This document shows, piece by piece, positions 9,172-17,542 of a stretch of DNA of 18,819 bases. Origin of the DNA: Brugia malayi (taxonomy: Eukaryota; Nematoda; Chromadorea; Rhabditida; Onchocercidae); NCBI RefSeq assembly GCF_000002995.4, contig NW_025062387.1:1-18819 (forward strand), read 5' to 3'. Position 1 is the first letter of the stretch. Every line of letters begins with the position of its first letter. The translations under genes were made by a program, and so were the position numbers. Below the pieces are notes generated by a model that worked only from the letters and a program-made list of their open reading frames with translations, was not told the origin of the DNA and did not search any database.

Positions 9172-9467
9172 TTAAAATTGTGCTAAATTTGCAAACTGAC
9201 GAGATTTTGTTTGGCAGTTCTTCTTGTGAGATTTCAGTGCATTCCTGGTGGTGAAGAATCTGCCACAACCCTCACATTGAGGATGAGGCTCATGCGTTTG
9301 CTTGTGATTGAAAAATGTTGAATCATAGTCAAATGTCCTCCCACAACCGGGCACTCTGCATTCATAGATGAAGGGCTGACCATGTGTTTTCCTATGTGTT
9401 ATATATTCTTTGTAACTTTTCGCGATCACAGCACACCCGGGGTAGAGGCATTCGTAGCTTCGTTTAT
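9172..9467 (-). CDS. Zinc-finger gene, alternative last exon 3c (three C2H2/C2HC fingers, extended tail)
   Basis: Entered through the acceptor TTTTTTAG with an exon starting ATAAACGAAGC. The first codon is completed by the G at the end of exon 2 (GAT, Asp). The product reads DKRSYECLYPGCAVIAKSYK, then fingers C-x4-C-x12-H-x3-H (CLYPGC...HRKTH), C-x4-C-x12-H-x3-H (CRVPGC...HKQTH) and C-x2-C-x12-H-x3-C (CEGC...HKKNC). Putative helix contacts differ from the sister exons (finger 2: Tyr -1, Thr 3, Asn 6). The TAG that ends exons 3a and 3b is CAG here, so the protein runs eight residues further (QFANLAQF) to TAA. Spliced to exons 1 and 2 the total is 987 bases, 328 residues. No donor follows, so it acts as a terminal exon. 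Confidence 0.85.
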
Positions 9468-9506
9468 CTAAAAAATTCTTATGATATTTGTTTTTGCAGT
9501 TGGTAT

Positions 9507-9512
9507 TTTATT
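9507..9512 (-). terminator. Candidate poly(A) signal for the exon 3b isoform
   Basis: Minus-strand AATAAA about 196 bases past the exon 3b stop (9708), close to the roughly 200-base spacing seen after exon 3c. It lies in the intron before exon 3c. Positional support only. Confidence 0.25.
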
Positions 9513-9570
9513 ATGGGTTTGGCAGCTAAAATATTACTTCAATGAAATAATCTTACTACATTCCATTTCA

Positions 9571-9606
9571 AATAATTTAGATCACAAGAAGCTGTTTAAT
9601 TATCTT
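9571..9606 (-). repeat. Intronic element, copy a
   Basis: Plus-strand core TTTAGATCACAAGAAG followed by a TT(A/C)A(A/C)TTATCTT-like stretch, about 100 bases upstream of exon 3c in the direction of the gene. It is one of four related copies (see also 10064-10100, 11190-11227 and 11640-11676), flanked by an ATGAAATA...CATTCCATTT stretch shared with copy b. Confidence 0.8.
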
Positions 9607-9707
9607 CGCGTATAGTTACACATTGTCACTTAGCATTTTCATAACACATTTCACGTGCATTCTATTTCAGACTGATATATCTGTTTGAAATGTGCCAAAT
9701 TTGCAAA

Positions 9708-9979
9708 CTAACGAGATATCGCTTGGCAGCTCTCCTTATGTCTAGTTAGTGTATTTCTACTAGTGAAGAATCTGCCACAGCCCTCGCATTGAGGATTAGG
9801 TTCATGCGTTTCCTTGTGACTGCGAAATGATGTTCTATGGTTGAATGTCCTCCCACAACCGGGCACTCTGCATTCATAGATGAGAGGTTGACCGTGTGTT
9901 TTCTTATGTGTTACATATTCGTTGTAATTCATCGCGATCACAGCACACCCGGGGTAGAGGCATTCATAGCTTCGTTTAT
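9708..9979 (-). CDS. Zinc-finger gene, alternative last exon 3b (three C2H2/C2HC fingers)
   Basis: Acceptor TTTTTTAG, exon starting ATAAACGAAGC in the same phase as 3a and 3c. Product DKRSYECLYPGCAVIAMNYN, then fingers CLYPGC...HKKTH, CRVPGC...HKETH and CEGC...HKESC (C2H2, C2H2, C2HC), ending CQAISR and TAG. The exon is 272 bases. Joined to exons 1 and 2 it gives 963 bases, 320 residues. Finger helices differ from 3a at contact positions (finger 3: Ser -1, Thr 3, Arg 6, against Thr, Arg, Tyr in 3a). Linkers between fingers 1 and 2 (THGQP) are near the TGEKP type. The exon and its flanks arose by tandem duplication with 3c (about 515 bp apart). Confidence 0.85.
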
Positions 9980-10063
9980 CTAAAAAACTATTAAGATATT
10001 TGTTCTAATTAAGTGATCTAATAAACCATAGAAATATTACTTCAATGAAATACATTCCATTTT

Positions 10064-10100
10064 AAGTAATTTAGATCACAAGAAATTGCTTAATTATTTT
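10064..10100 (-). repeat. Intronic element, copy b
   Basis: Core TTTAGATCACAAGAAA with a TTAATTATTTT tail, about 85 bases upstream of exon 3b in the direction of the gene. It shares the ATGAAATACATTCCATTT flank with copy a. Confidence 0.8.
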
Positions 10101-10284
10101 CCAGTATATATAAATATCGGCCTTGCATTGGATATAAGTTTTGGTAAGTAGGGTAGCTAAATTTCTTTTTCTTTCTTTTTCTCCTTAGGGTTATTGAAAG
10201 TAACAAACTCCTTTATTTAAAGCCGAAGTTTTGCTACCCTCCATTTTAATAATTTAAAATTAGTGATTATAAACATTTTTATAT
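10101..10284. other. Sequence between zinc-finger unit 2 and the RNase J fragment
   Basis: Unlike the other zinc-finger units, this stretch has no counterpart in units 1 or 3, so it probably came in with, or after, the RNase J fragment. It holds a short inverted pair (GGGTAGC at 10150-10156 and GCTACCC near 10236-10242) and a plus-strand GTAAGT...CTCCTTAG pair. It may be bacterial intergenic DNA, but I cannot show this. Confidence 0.4.
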
Positions 10285-10650
10285 TATAAACATTTAAAGA
10301 ATTTTTATTTCTTGGAGGGGTGGATAGAACTGAGATGAATGTTAACCTGTATCATTATCAAGGCAAGTGAATTACGACTGACCTTGGTATCGGTTTTGCA
10401 GGTGAAACTATGCCAGTTATTAATTGCTGATGTAAGTTTTATTGCTCAAGAGAAGAAAGATTTGCTTGGAATAATAATTACGCATGCACATGAAGACCAC
10501 TGCGATGCAGTGCCTTACTTATAAAAAGAGTTACAATGTCTGATATAAACAACAAATCTCACGGTTAACTTTCTCAAGGAATTTCTGCTAGAAGGTATGC
10601 TATCTGTAAAAGAGGTGGATATAAATGGCAGTATAAATTTAAGTCTTTTC
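10285..10650 (+). pseudogene. rnj: RNase J (rnj) fragment, nuclear insertion of Wolbachia-type DNA
   Basis: RNase J is a bacterial metallo-beta-lactamase-fold ribonuclease. Plus-strand translation gives EFLF with LGGVDRTEMNVNLYHYQGK (about 10311-10370), then a stop in place of the expected Trp, DLGIGFAGETMP (about 10380-10415), a small deletion with frameshift, LLIADVSFIAQEKKDLLGI, the metal-binding signature THAHEDH (10480-10500; H-x-H-x-D-H), AVPYL, a stop in place of Trp, KELQC, then after a frameshift TTNLTVNFLKEFL and VKEVDINGSINLS (about 10606-10644). This is about the first 120 residues of the enzyme. Similarity stops at about 10650, where zinc-finger 3' flank takes over. Identity as RNase J is firm, Wolbachia as source inferred. 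Confidence 0.93.
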
Positions 10651-10792
10651 AACAGCTTTGCAACAAAATGTAATTGCGAATTTTCCGTTGTATCAAGTAT
10701 CTCGGTGCAGCAGTCACAGATGTTCCATAATACATTTCATAGGCACTCCATTTCAGACTCACATATGCTTAAAATTTTGCTGAATTTGCAAA

Positions 10793-11064
10793 CTAACGAG
10801 GTTTTCTTTTGCAACTCATCGTATGATATTGCAGTCTCTTCCTGGTGGTGAAGAATTTGCCGCAGCACTCGCATTGAGGATTAGGTTCATGCGTTTCCTT
10901 GTGACTGCGAAATGATGATTCATGGTTGAATGTCCTCCCACAACCGGGCACTCTGCATTCATAGATGAGAGGTTGACCATGTGTTTTCCTATGTGTTATA
11001 TATTCGTTGTAATTTGTCGCGATCACAGTACACCCGGGATAATAACAAATATACTTTCTGTTAT
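10793..11064 (-). CDS. Zinc-finger gene, alternative last exon 3a (three C2H2/C2HC fingers)
   Basis: Acceptor TATTTTTCAG, exon starting ATAACAGAAAG. With the G of exon 2 it gives Asp and reads DNRKYICYYPGCTVIATNYN. Fingers are CYYPGC...HRKTH, CRVPGC...HKETH and CECC...HTMSC, followed by KRKPR and TAG. It is 272 bases, 963 with exons 1 and 2, giving 320 residues. It is nearest to exon 2 (intron of 330 bases), so it is the default last exon. It differs from 3b and 3c most in its first residues and in finger 3. No AATAAA is present within the first 300 bases downstream; the nearest lie in the RNase J fragment (10443-10438, 10309-10304) and beyond. Confidence 0.87.
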
Positions 11065-11189
11065 CTGAAAAATACATGTCAAAACATGTATTTTTGCAGT
11101 CAGTAAATCTATTATACTATTTTGTAGTTAAGTAATGTGAAAAATCACAAAAATGTCAGTGCACAAAACAATATCATATTGAATATTTT

Positions 11190-11227
11190 AAGTAATTTAG
11201 GTAACAAGTAGTTATTTACTTATCTCT
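11190..11227 (-). repeat. Intronic element, copy c
   Basis: AAGTAATTTAGGTAACAAGTAG with a TTATTTACTTATCT tail, in intron 2 about 125 bases upstream of exon 3a. It is the most diverged of the four copies. Confidence 0.65.
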
Positions 11228-11394
11228 ATTTACATGTTTTAAGCAGTAATCATACATTTAATGTCGCATTCTGAACGACGAAATAAGTTTTGGGTTTTGA
11301 TTCGTTATTACTTCTATCTTCAATTTCATTCTGTTAATGAAATTGAAGAACTGTAAGAGATGGAACGAAAAGTTGTTGCGTAATTAATTATTAC

Positions 11395-11637
11395 CTGTTT
11401 TTGATCCTTCATTGGTACTCCCCCTGTAGTCGGCGACATTCAAGCTATCCGAGAAGTGCTTATTGTCCATGTTGATCAGTTCAGCATTTCCATGTTGACC
11501 GGATGTACCGTCTGAGGAAAGAGTAAGTTGGTGAAAATAGATCGGAACGACATTTTGTTGTGAACCAGGTAAGTGCATATACGTGATAATGTCATCGGTG
11601 TCGACATTAAGTGGCGAAGAAGTCCCACTTTGAGCAT
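11395..11637 (-). CDS. Zinc-finger gene, exon 2 (linker region)
   Basis: Acceptor TTATTTAG, donor CAG followed by GTAATA. 243 bases, phase 1 in and phase 1 out, so it is a symmetric exon that could be skipped without a frameshift. With the G from exon 1 it reads DAQSGTSSPLNVDTDDIITY, then MHLPGSQQNVVPIYFHQLTL, and ends EGSKTG at the junction. It is Ser/Thr/Gln/Asn-rich with no cysteines and no known domain, which suggests a flexible linker between the acidic N-terminal part and the fingers. The open frame runs on past the donor only to TAA, which supports splicing there. Confidence 0.75.
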
Positions 11638-11639
11638 CT

Positions 11640-11676
11640 AAATAACTTAGATCACAAGAAGTTGTTCACTTATCTT
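11640..11676 (-). repeat. Intronic element, copy d, inside intron 1
   Basis: AATAACTTAGATCACAAGAAG with a TTGTTCACTTATCTT tail. It fills more than half of the 66-base intron 1 (11638-11703) and ends at the exon 2 acceptor, unlike copies a-c, which lie 85-125 bases before their exons. Confidence 0.8.
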
Positions 11677-11703
11677 TTCACATATTTGAAGCAAAAGTCT
11701 CAC

Positions 11704-12151
11704 CTCTAATGGAAGGATATCGTGCTTTATCATCATTCGTTTTTAATTCTCCATTGGCATCTCTCCATAATGAATCCAAATTTGAGGCAAGTGATGACTC
11801 CAAATTAGTGTGGACAATGAAATCATCATAACTAGGTGAGATGAAACCAGGATGAGGAGTAATTGTGAACAGATCAGTCTCAGAATTCGATTCTTTACTG
11901 CTTATATCCTCAATTTCACTCACTTGAGCGAAATCAATGAACTGCGAAGGATCGAACAGAAATTCTGAGCTAAATAATGGTTCAAAGTTGTTGTAATCAA
12001 AGCTATCTGAGACACCAGAATAAGTATTATTTGTAATAATTTCATCAGCAGCGCCGAAATTAGGTGGATAGAAAGTTTCATTTTTATCAGAAGCGATGCA
12101 AAGTAGAAGATTGAACCAGATAATTGGTGTTATAGATACAGTGATGAACAT
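11704..12151 (-). CDS. Zinc-finger gene, exon 1 (signal peptide and acidic region)
   Basis: Start is the ATG at 12151, the first in frame; the longer frame upstream opens at a TTG and meets a stop. The product begins MFITVSITPIIWFNLLLCIA, followed by SDKNETF, which has the form of a cleaved signal peptide (hydrophobic core, small residues before a likely cut near CIAS). Two N-glycosylation sequons follow (NET, NNT). The rest, to residue 149, is acidic and rich in Ser, Asp, Glu and Phe (for example DSFDYNNFEPLFSSEFLFD), without cysteines. The donor is AGAG followed by GTGAGA at 11703, phase 1. The acidic, aromatic region could be an activation domain in a nuclear factor, or a mucin-like ectodomain in a secreted one. 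Expression is not shown by the sequence. Confidence 0.75.
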
Positions 12152-13276
12152 GATGGAACACAATTTTGTGAAATGACAGAAATATTCAAATGAAAGCTTT
12201 TTATTTCAATTAAAGATCAAAGGTTCAAACAGTTTTTAATCTGCCTATTGTTTATCGTTTTTTTCTTTTACATTTTCGTTTTTCTCTTGCCCAACTGCTA
12301 GTTTATGAATGCTCTTTTGAATCCGGAAGGAAGTGTTACAATAGCGCGTACGTAAATCTGATACTTAGGAAGAGTATTGTTCCATCATTTCAGTAATACG
12401 ACCTGAAGAATGAGATTCTAATCATTTTCATGCATTTAATTGGGTTCATTTAATAAAGTCGCATCTTCACATCTATTGATAGTATCACCGATGGGACTTC
12501 ATCGGATGGAAGCATCACCTGAAATTTGCTAATTACTGCTTTTTGACATGCATCCACTGCTATTATCAGAAAGAATTTCAACATAAGCGATGTTTGATGT
12601 TTGAAAAGATGGGGACAATTTTCAAAAGTTTGGTTGACAAAATGGAGTAACATTTGCATAAAGGAAACTGATGAATGGCAGGGATTAAATGTCATCGTAT
12701 GGTGAAATATTTAATTAATTGTGTAGTATTAAATAATCCTGTCTGCTTTGTTTAATAAAATATAGTATATTGAGTGGTAAGTAAAATATTGAGTGAGTTA
12801 TTTGCATATTGTAAAAGTTTCAGTTTTAAATTTTGGTGACGTAAATTAAATGATAATTGGAAATATATTAACTTATTTCCGACATTTATTTTTAAGTACT
12901 GCTTACTATTTTAATTGTATTTCAGTTGATCACATTCAATTCTTCCTCAACAGATCTGTCTCAATGTATTCATAACCGATCGAACTGTAGTAGATTAAGA
13001 TGGTTAGTACTGAGAAGGCATTAATTCCAGAGTGATCAAAAATGAAAAGTAATTCACAATGAATTGACTGGATATAGGTAAAAATTTGAATGAACAATGA
13101 TCCAGTGAGTAATAAGTAAAAATGATTCTGACTAAGTAATAATTTAAAACACTACACTTTTTCAATACCATTCATTTTAATCTTTGCCTTTCTTTTGTGG
13201 AGCGAATGAGAAACGAATTTAACAGTTCAACAATTCAACTAACGAATCAAAAAGGTAAAGAAGTTTTACTTTCAAG
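12152..13276. other. Spacer upstream of the zinc-finger gene
   Basis: Presumably holds the promoter of the minus-strand gene, but I see no convincing TATA box, initiator or trans-splicing acceptor. An 81-codon ATG-to-stop frame on the minus strand at 12450-12695 has no recognisable domain and is within what AT-rich DNA yields by chance. Otherwise nothing is seen. Confidence 0.5.
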
Positions 13277-13467
13277 CAAGAAGTCGAATGAATTGCACAA
13301 ATTCATTATTTGACATTGGCTCGCAGCCATCATTTATATTGAAGGAACTGACAAATGAATTAAAGTTAGAGGAAAAAACTAGAAACCAATATAATCGAAA
13401 ATGGATGAGTTTGGTACAGTTCACTATTCGACTCATTATAAATTCAACAAAATTTTTGTTTACCAAC
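13277..13467 (+). CDS. Possible coding exon at the copy B boundary
   Basis: An open frame follows a TTTTACTTTCAAG acceptor-like site and contains an ATG at 13288 (MNCTNSLFDIGSQPSFILKE...). It ends at a good GTGAGT donor at 13468, with a phase-0 junction after ...FLFTN. A TTATTATCTCAG acceptor follows 47 bases later, a typical nematode intron length, and would add IWRFITSNDQKC in frame up to a stop or another donor (about 13551). A helical, charged stretch (LTNELKLEEKTRNQ) is visible, but no family is recognised. It starts outside copy B and runs into it. It could be the 5' part of the same transcript as the ORF at 13667-13982, but the splice phases I could find do not join them. Confidence 0.3.
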
Positions 13468-13666
13468 GTGAGTTCGCCTTAAAAGAATGCACCGCGGGTC
13501 CATTATTATCTCAGATTTGGAGATTTATTACTTCGAATGATCAAAAATGTGGTAATAGCCAACATTTGAAAAAAGGTTTTTGCAATTAGAATAGCTTCCT
13601 CACAACAAAATGTACTTTATTTTTTAGTTGAAAAAATATTAGAGATAAAACTGAACACAATATAGC

Positions 13667-13982
13667 ATGTTGCCGTTTTCAAGGAGTTTCATTCTGATGT
13701 TAAATTTAAAGTGCTTCTTAAATTCCCTTCTACTATCATTCTACAATCGATTGCTCTTAACTGTCATCTGGAAAATACTAAATTAAATTACCTCAGGAAG
13801 AAATTGTTCTGTGAAAGAAATTACTTTAGGTTGACAATGTTAAACAATCAACTAAAGAAATTCAAGAAGCACTCGAGAATTATGAAGAAATGAAGTCTAT
13901 CATTAAAGGAGCTTTAGTGAATGTAATAAAATTCCCTTCAATTCAACAAAAATATTTCCGAACACATAGAGAGCACTGTTAA
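13667..13982 (+). CDS. Unrecognised 105-residue ORF, frame-broken in this copy (copy B)
   Basis: Copy of the ORF at 275-592. The ATG is at 13667 and TAA at 13980-13982, 316 bases. This copy lacks one T in the run near 13677 and one T near 13838, both present in copy A, and is intact at the two places where copy A is broken. The agreement of both copies outside these four sites gives one open frame of 106 codons including the stop. This favours sequencing error over true pseudogenisation. No known domain. Confidence 0.35.
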
Positions 13983-14016
13983 ATTTAAGAAAATTGTTAG
14001 TGTTAACTGCAACTCC

Positions 14017-14022
14017 AATAAA
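14017..14022 (+). terminator. Candidate poly(A) signal AATAAA after the 105-residue ORF (copy B)
   Basis: Conserved counterpart of 628-633, 35 bases after the stop at 13982. Confidence 0.3.
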
Positions 14023-14452
14023 GATTTCTTTCAAATCACTTTACTGGTTAAATGCAAATGCGAGTAAACACCTGAATGCAAGGTGCGGTATGTTCGCATG
14101 CAGCTTAAATTTTTTCGTAAATTATATCGAATAGTCAGCAAATAAAGGCTAATACGACTTGCTTAATCGCGACGAGATCTAAATATCAGAAATTTAATGA
14201 ATCAGTCACCAGTGATTTATTAATATTAATGGATTATCACTTCATAATTCTGTAGCATTATGTAAGCACAGGACTGAAGTTTTTTTAAATGGACAAATCA
14301 CTAAGTAAAAGTCATTTCCGAAGTAAAAATAATTCGAAATGAACGAATAATATTAATAAATTGTCATTCTGTAACTTTATACATGTCGCATTTCCCTTTT
14401 ATCTTACGATCGAACAATCTTAGACTGACAACTAAGCAACTAAAGGTTTTGG

Positions 14453-15257
14453 CATTATTATCGTTCACAATAAACATTATTATCGTTCACAATAAACATT
14501 ATTATCGTTCACAATAAACATTATTATCGTTCACAATAAACATTATTATCGTTCACAATAAACATTATTATCGTTCACAATAAACATTATTATCGTTCAC
14601 AATAAAACATTATTATCGTTCACAATAAACATTATTATCGTTCACAATAAACATTATTATCGTTCACAATAAACATTATTATCGTTCACAATAAACATTA
14701 TTATCGTTCACAGTTCACAATAAACATTATTATCGTTCACAATAAACATTATTATCGTTCACAATAAACATTATTATCGTTCACAATAACATTATTATCG
14801 TTCACAATAAACATTATTATCGTTCACAATAAACATTATTATCGTTCACAATAAACATTATTATCGTTCACAATAAACATTATTATCGTTCACAATAAAC
14901 ATTATTATCGTTCACAATAAACATTATTATCGTTCACAATAAACATTATTATCGTTCACAATAAACATTATTATCGTTCACAATAAACATTATTATCGTT
15001 CACAATAAACATTATTATCGTTCACAATAAACATTATTATCGTTCACAATAAACATTATTATCGTTCACAATAAACATTATTATCGTTCACAATAAACAT
15101 TATTATCGTTCACAATAAACATTATTATCGTTCACAATAAACATTATTATCGTTCAATAAACATTATTATCGTTCACAATAAACATTATTATCGTTCACA
15201 ATAAACATTATTATCGTTCACAATAAACATTATTATCGTTCAATAAACATTATTATC
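14453..15257. repeat. 22-bp minisatellite, about 36.6 copies (copy B)
   Basis: Same unit and same flanks as 1070-1739 but 135 bp longer. It contains several irregular units: an extra A near 14604, an inserted duplicate of part of the unit near 14711, a missing A near 14787, and units lacking three bases of TTCACAATAA near 15155 and 15240. The length difference between the copies means at least one array length is polymorphic or wrongly assembled. Confidence 0.97.
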
Positions 15258-15802
15258 TCATATAAATGTCGCACAAAATATGAATGTCACATTGTGTTAT
15301 ATAGAAATTATTGCAAAAATCTTTAAAAGTAAGCTGTTTGTTACAGAGATAAAAAGAATTTAAAATTTTGTGAGATTATCTAAAAGCGCAAGCGGAAATG
15401 TCCCATCACAGATTGCCATTCTTTCCATCTTTCAATTACTTTTTGTCTTTTTCCTTTTAGCACCTACATTTTACGCTTGCACACTCACTTTCGCCCGTCC
15501 TCCTCTTTCTCTCTCTCTTCGTTACCGTTCTCTTTATGAGATAATTGCTCTCTTTGTCTCCCTCAGTTACTTCTACATCCCTTCGGTACCGTTTGTTTCA
15601 CTTGCTGATGGCTAATGTACATCGAGTGAGAGTATTCCTGTCTACAGTTTCTCTTGTTGTCTGTCCCTACTTTCATCATTGTAACAAGAATAGCTATCGA
15701 ATTAGACTGACTTCTCTAACATTCTCCTCTAACAGATGAAAACTCAAATTACTTTCTTTGCTTAATCACTATGGTGTTTCCATGCAAATGAATTTAGTTC
15801 AA

Positions 15803-15823
15803 TGCAAGTGCAAGTGCAAGTGC
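15803..15823. repeat. TGCAAG hexamer repeat, 3.5 copies (copy B)
   Basis: Identical to 2285-2305. Confidence 0.85.
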
Positions 15824-15841
15824 TTAGTCAGATGGCACAAA

Positions 15842-15912
15842 ACTGCAGTGTCACATGTCCTCGAGATACGATGGATAAGAGATGTGACATTGTTGTTGGT
15901 TGACACTGCAGT
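15842..15912. repeat. Inverted repeat with two competing hairpins (copy B)
   Basis: Identical to 2324-2394: 12-base arms at 15842-15853 and 15901-15912, with the inner TGTCACAT/ATGTGACA pair retained. Confidence 0.7.
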
Positions 15913-17470
15913 GATCCGATGGAAGCAGTGGTCGACTCGGGAATAGACCTGGATTAGTTGGTCTGATCGTGACGATAACTCTTTTTTCTCGTAAAAGGAA
16001 AAATCTTCAAATCAAAAACATTCTCAGAATTAATGCTTCATCAAGGAGTGATAATGATATTCTGAATCAAACTGAAATAATACAAAGTCATTTTGAAAAT
16101 AAAACCTTGAAATCAAAATTCTTTAGGGCTGAGCATTTGACATATATATAACTATAACTAGTTGAGGTGCAAACTAGAGTCATGGGTAGTTGGTTGTATG
16201 AGAAAGTTGGTTGGACCTTTTACAGGTTGTCATCCGATGGAGAACGGTCTGTTGTAGAGGAGTATTGAGCCGAGACTGCAGGTTATGTGTGGGAGTTGGC
16301 TTGCAGCAGGACACTTTACAAGTGATGAGAGTTGCAGTAATGCATGCAAGATTACTCGCAGACAAAGTTATATAATTATTTAAGAGACAATGTTAAATGA
16401 AATAATCAATGCTCTTAGCAATAACCTTTATTCCACAGATCCCCGTCTTACAGATTTATTAAAAAATGTTTCGATATGTTATAAAATCACTTTGATTAAT
16501 TAGTTAGACTGTCGTAAATTTTGTAATTCATTGCATTGATTACAGAACAGATATTCAGCATTTCTTCTACATTTTCACTAAATGGTACTTACCTTAGTTC
16601 CCAACCAAATTTCAGGTTTTTCTTGCAAATGAATTCCTGGCAAAAAGTATTCTGTTCAGTATGATTCTCTCTCTGTAATTATTTTTATCAATCCCATTTC
16701 ATACTATTCTTCTCAGTACTTTTCCAGCAAAAGCGAAAAAGCACTGAGAGACTTTTGAGCTTTAGTTAGGACTTCTTCCACTGCATTGTATAATTCTATG
16801 AAAATTAACGTGATCTTTTAATTTGTGCATAAATATTTTCAATTTGATTATGATAATGACAGTATGCCAGGTTATCAATTGGCTATTTTAAGGTGCACAT
16901 TGAAGTAGACTACTGCAGACTCTCAGAAAGAAGTATTTATTTTACATTTACAAATATTTTTGGAGATTCTCTGAGATTTGGAATTTACTTTCTAATCAAT
17001 AGTCATTTAAATATATGCACTATAGTTAGTGAAGAAAAATGAACTTGCGAAAATGAAAGACAGTTTATAATTTATTGACATTCATAAAAATATATTCTAA
17101 ATTAAGTTAGGTAGACAGACCTTCACAAAGCATGTATTTCTAAACTTATTGTTTTTGTTCTCAGTTATCTTTAATTTTAGCAACTATTTAGTCCTATCTT
17201 AAAAGCTTTCAGAAGATGGGTGAAAGTTTGATCAGAGAGTTGATTTTAGTTCTTTTACGTAAACAGACAATGCTTCAACCACTGTACGTGTTAATTGTTT
17301 TTTTTTTTTTTGATTAGAAATAAGTTAGGACGGAATTTCAATTTCATTCTGTTTGTCAGAGTGTCAGGAAGTGAAGTGGAAATGCATAAATTTGATGTTT
17401 AAGTGTTCAATTGTAACATTTTTTTTTTTTTATTTAACAGAAAGTAATACATCTGAAACAATCAATTCCA

Positions 17471-17542
17471 TTTGTTTACTGCAGCAACAACAATAAACAA
17501 AGTCTAGTTTTGTTTACAATTCTGTCATTGTTGTAAACAAAC
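17471..17542. promoter_or_regulatory. Cluster of forkhead-type sites (copy B)
   Basis: Same arrangement as 3952-4023: TGTTTAC at 17473-17479 and 17511-17517, GTAAACA at 17533-17539, and ATAAACA between them. All four are unchanged between copies. Confidence 0.35.

Noticed and set aside
10144..10188. Plus-strand intron (GTAAGT to CTCCTTAG, 45 bases)
   Set aside because: No coding frame on either side; likely coincidental in a pyrimidine-rich stretch beside the bacterial fragment.
10339..10524. Functional metallo-beta-lactamase ORF of 61 codons
   Set aside because: It is one frame segment of the RNase J fragment, with upstream and downstream parts in other frames and stops in place of Trp.
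12450..12695. Minus-strand 81-codon ORF with ATG start
   Set aside because: No domain, no conserved splice context and no supporting signals; length is within chance for this composition.
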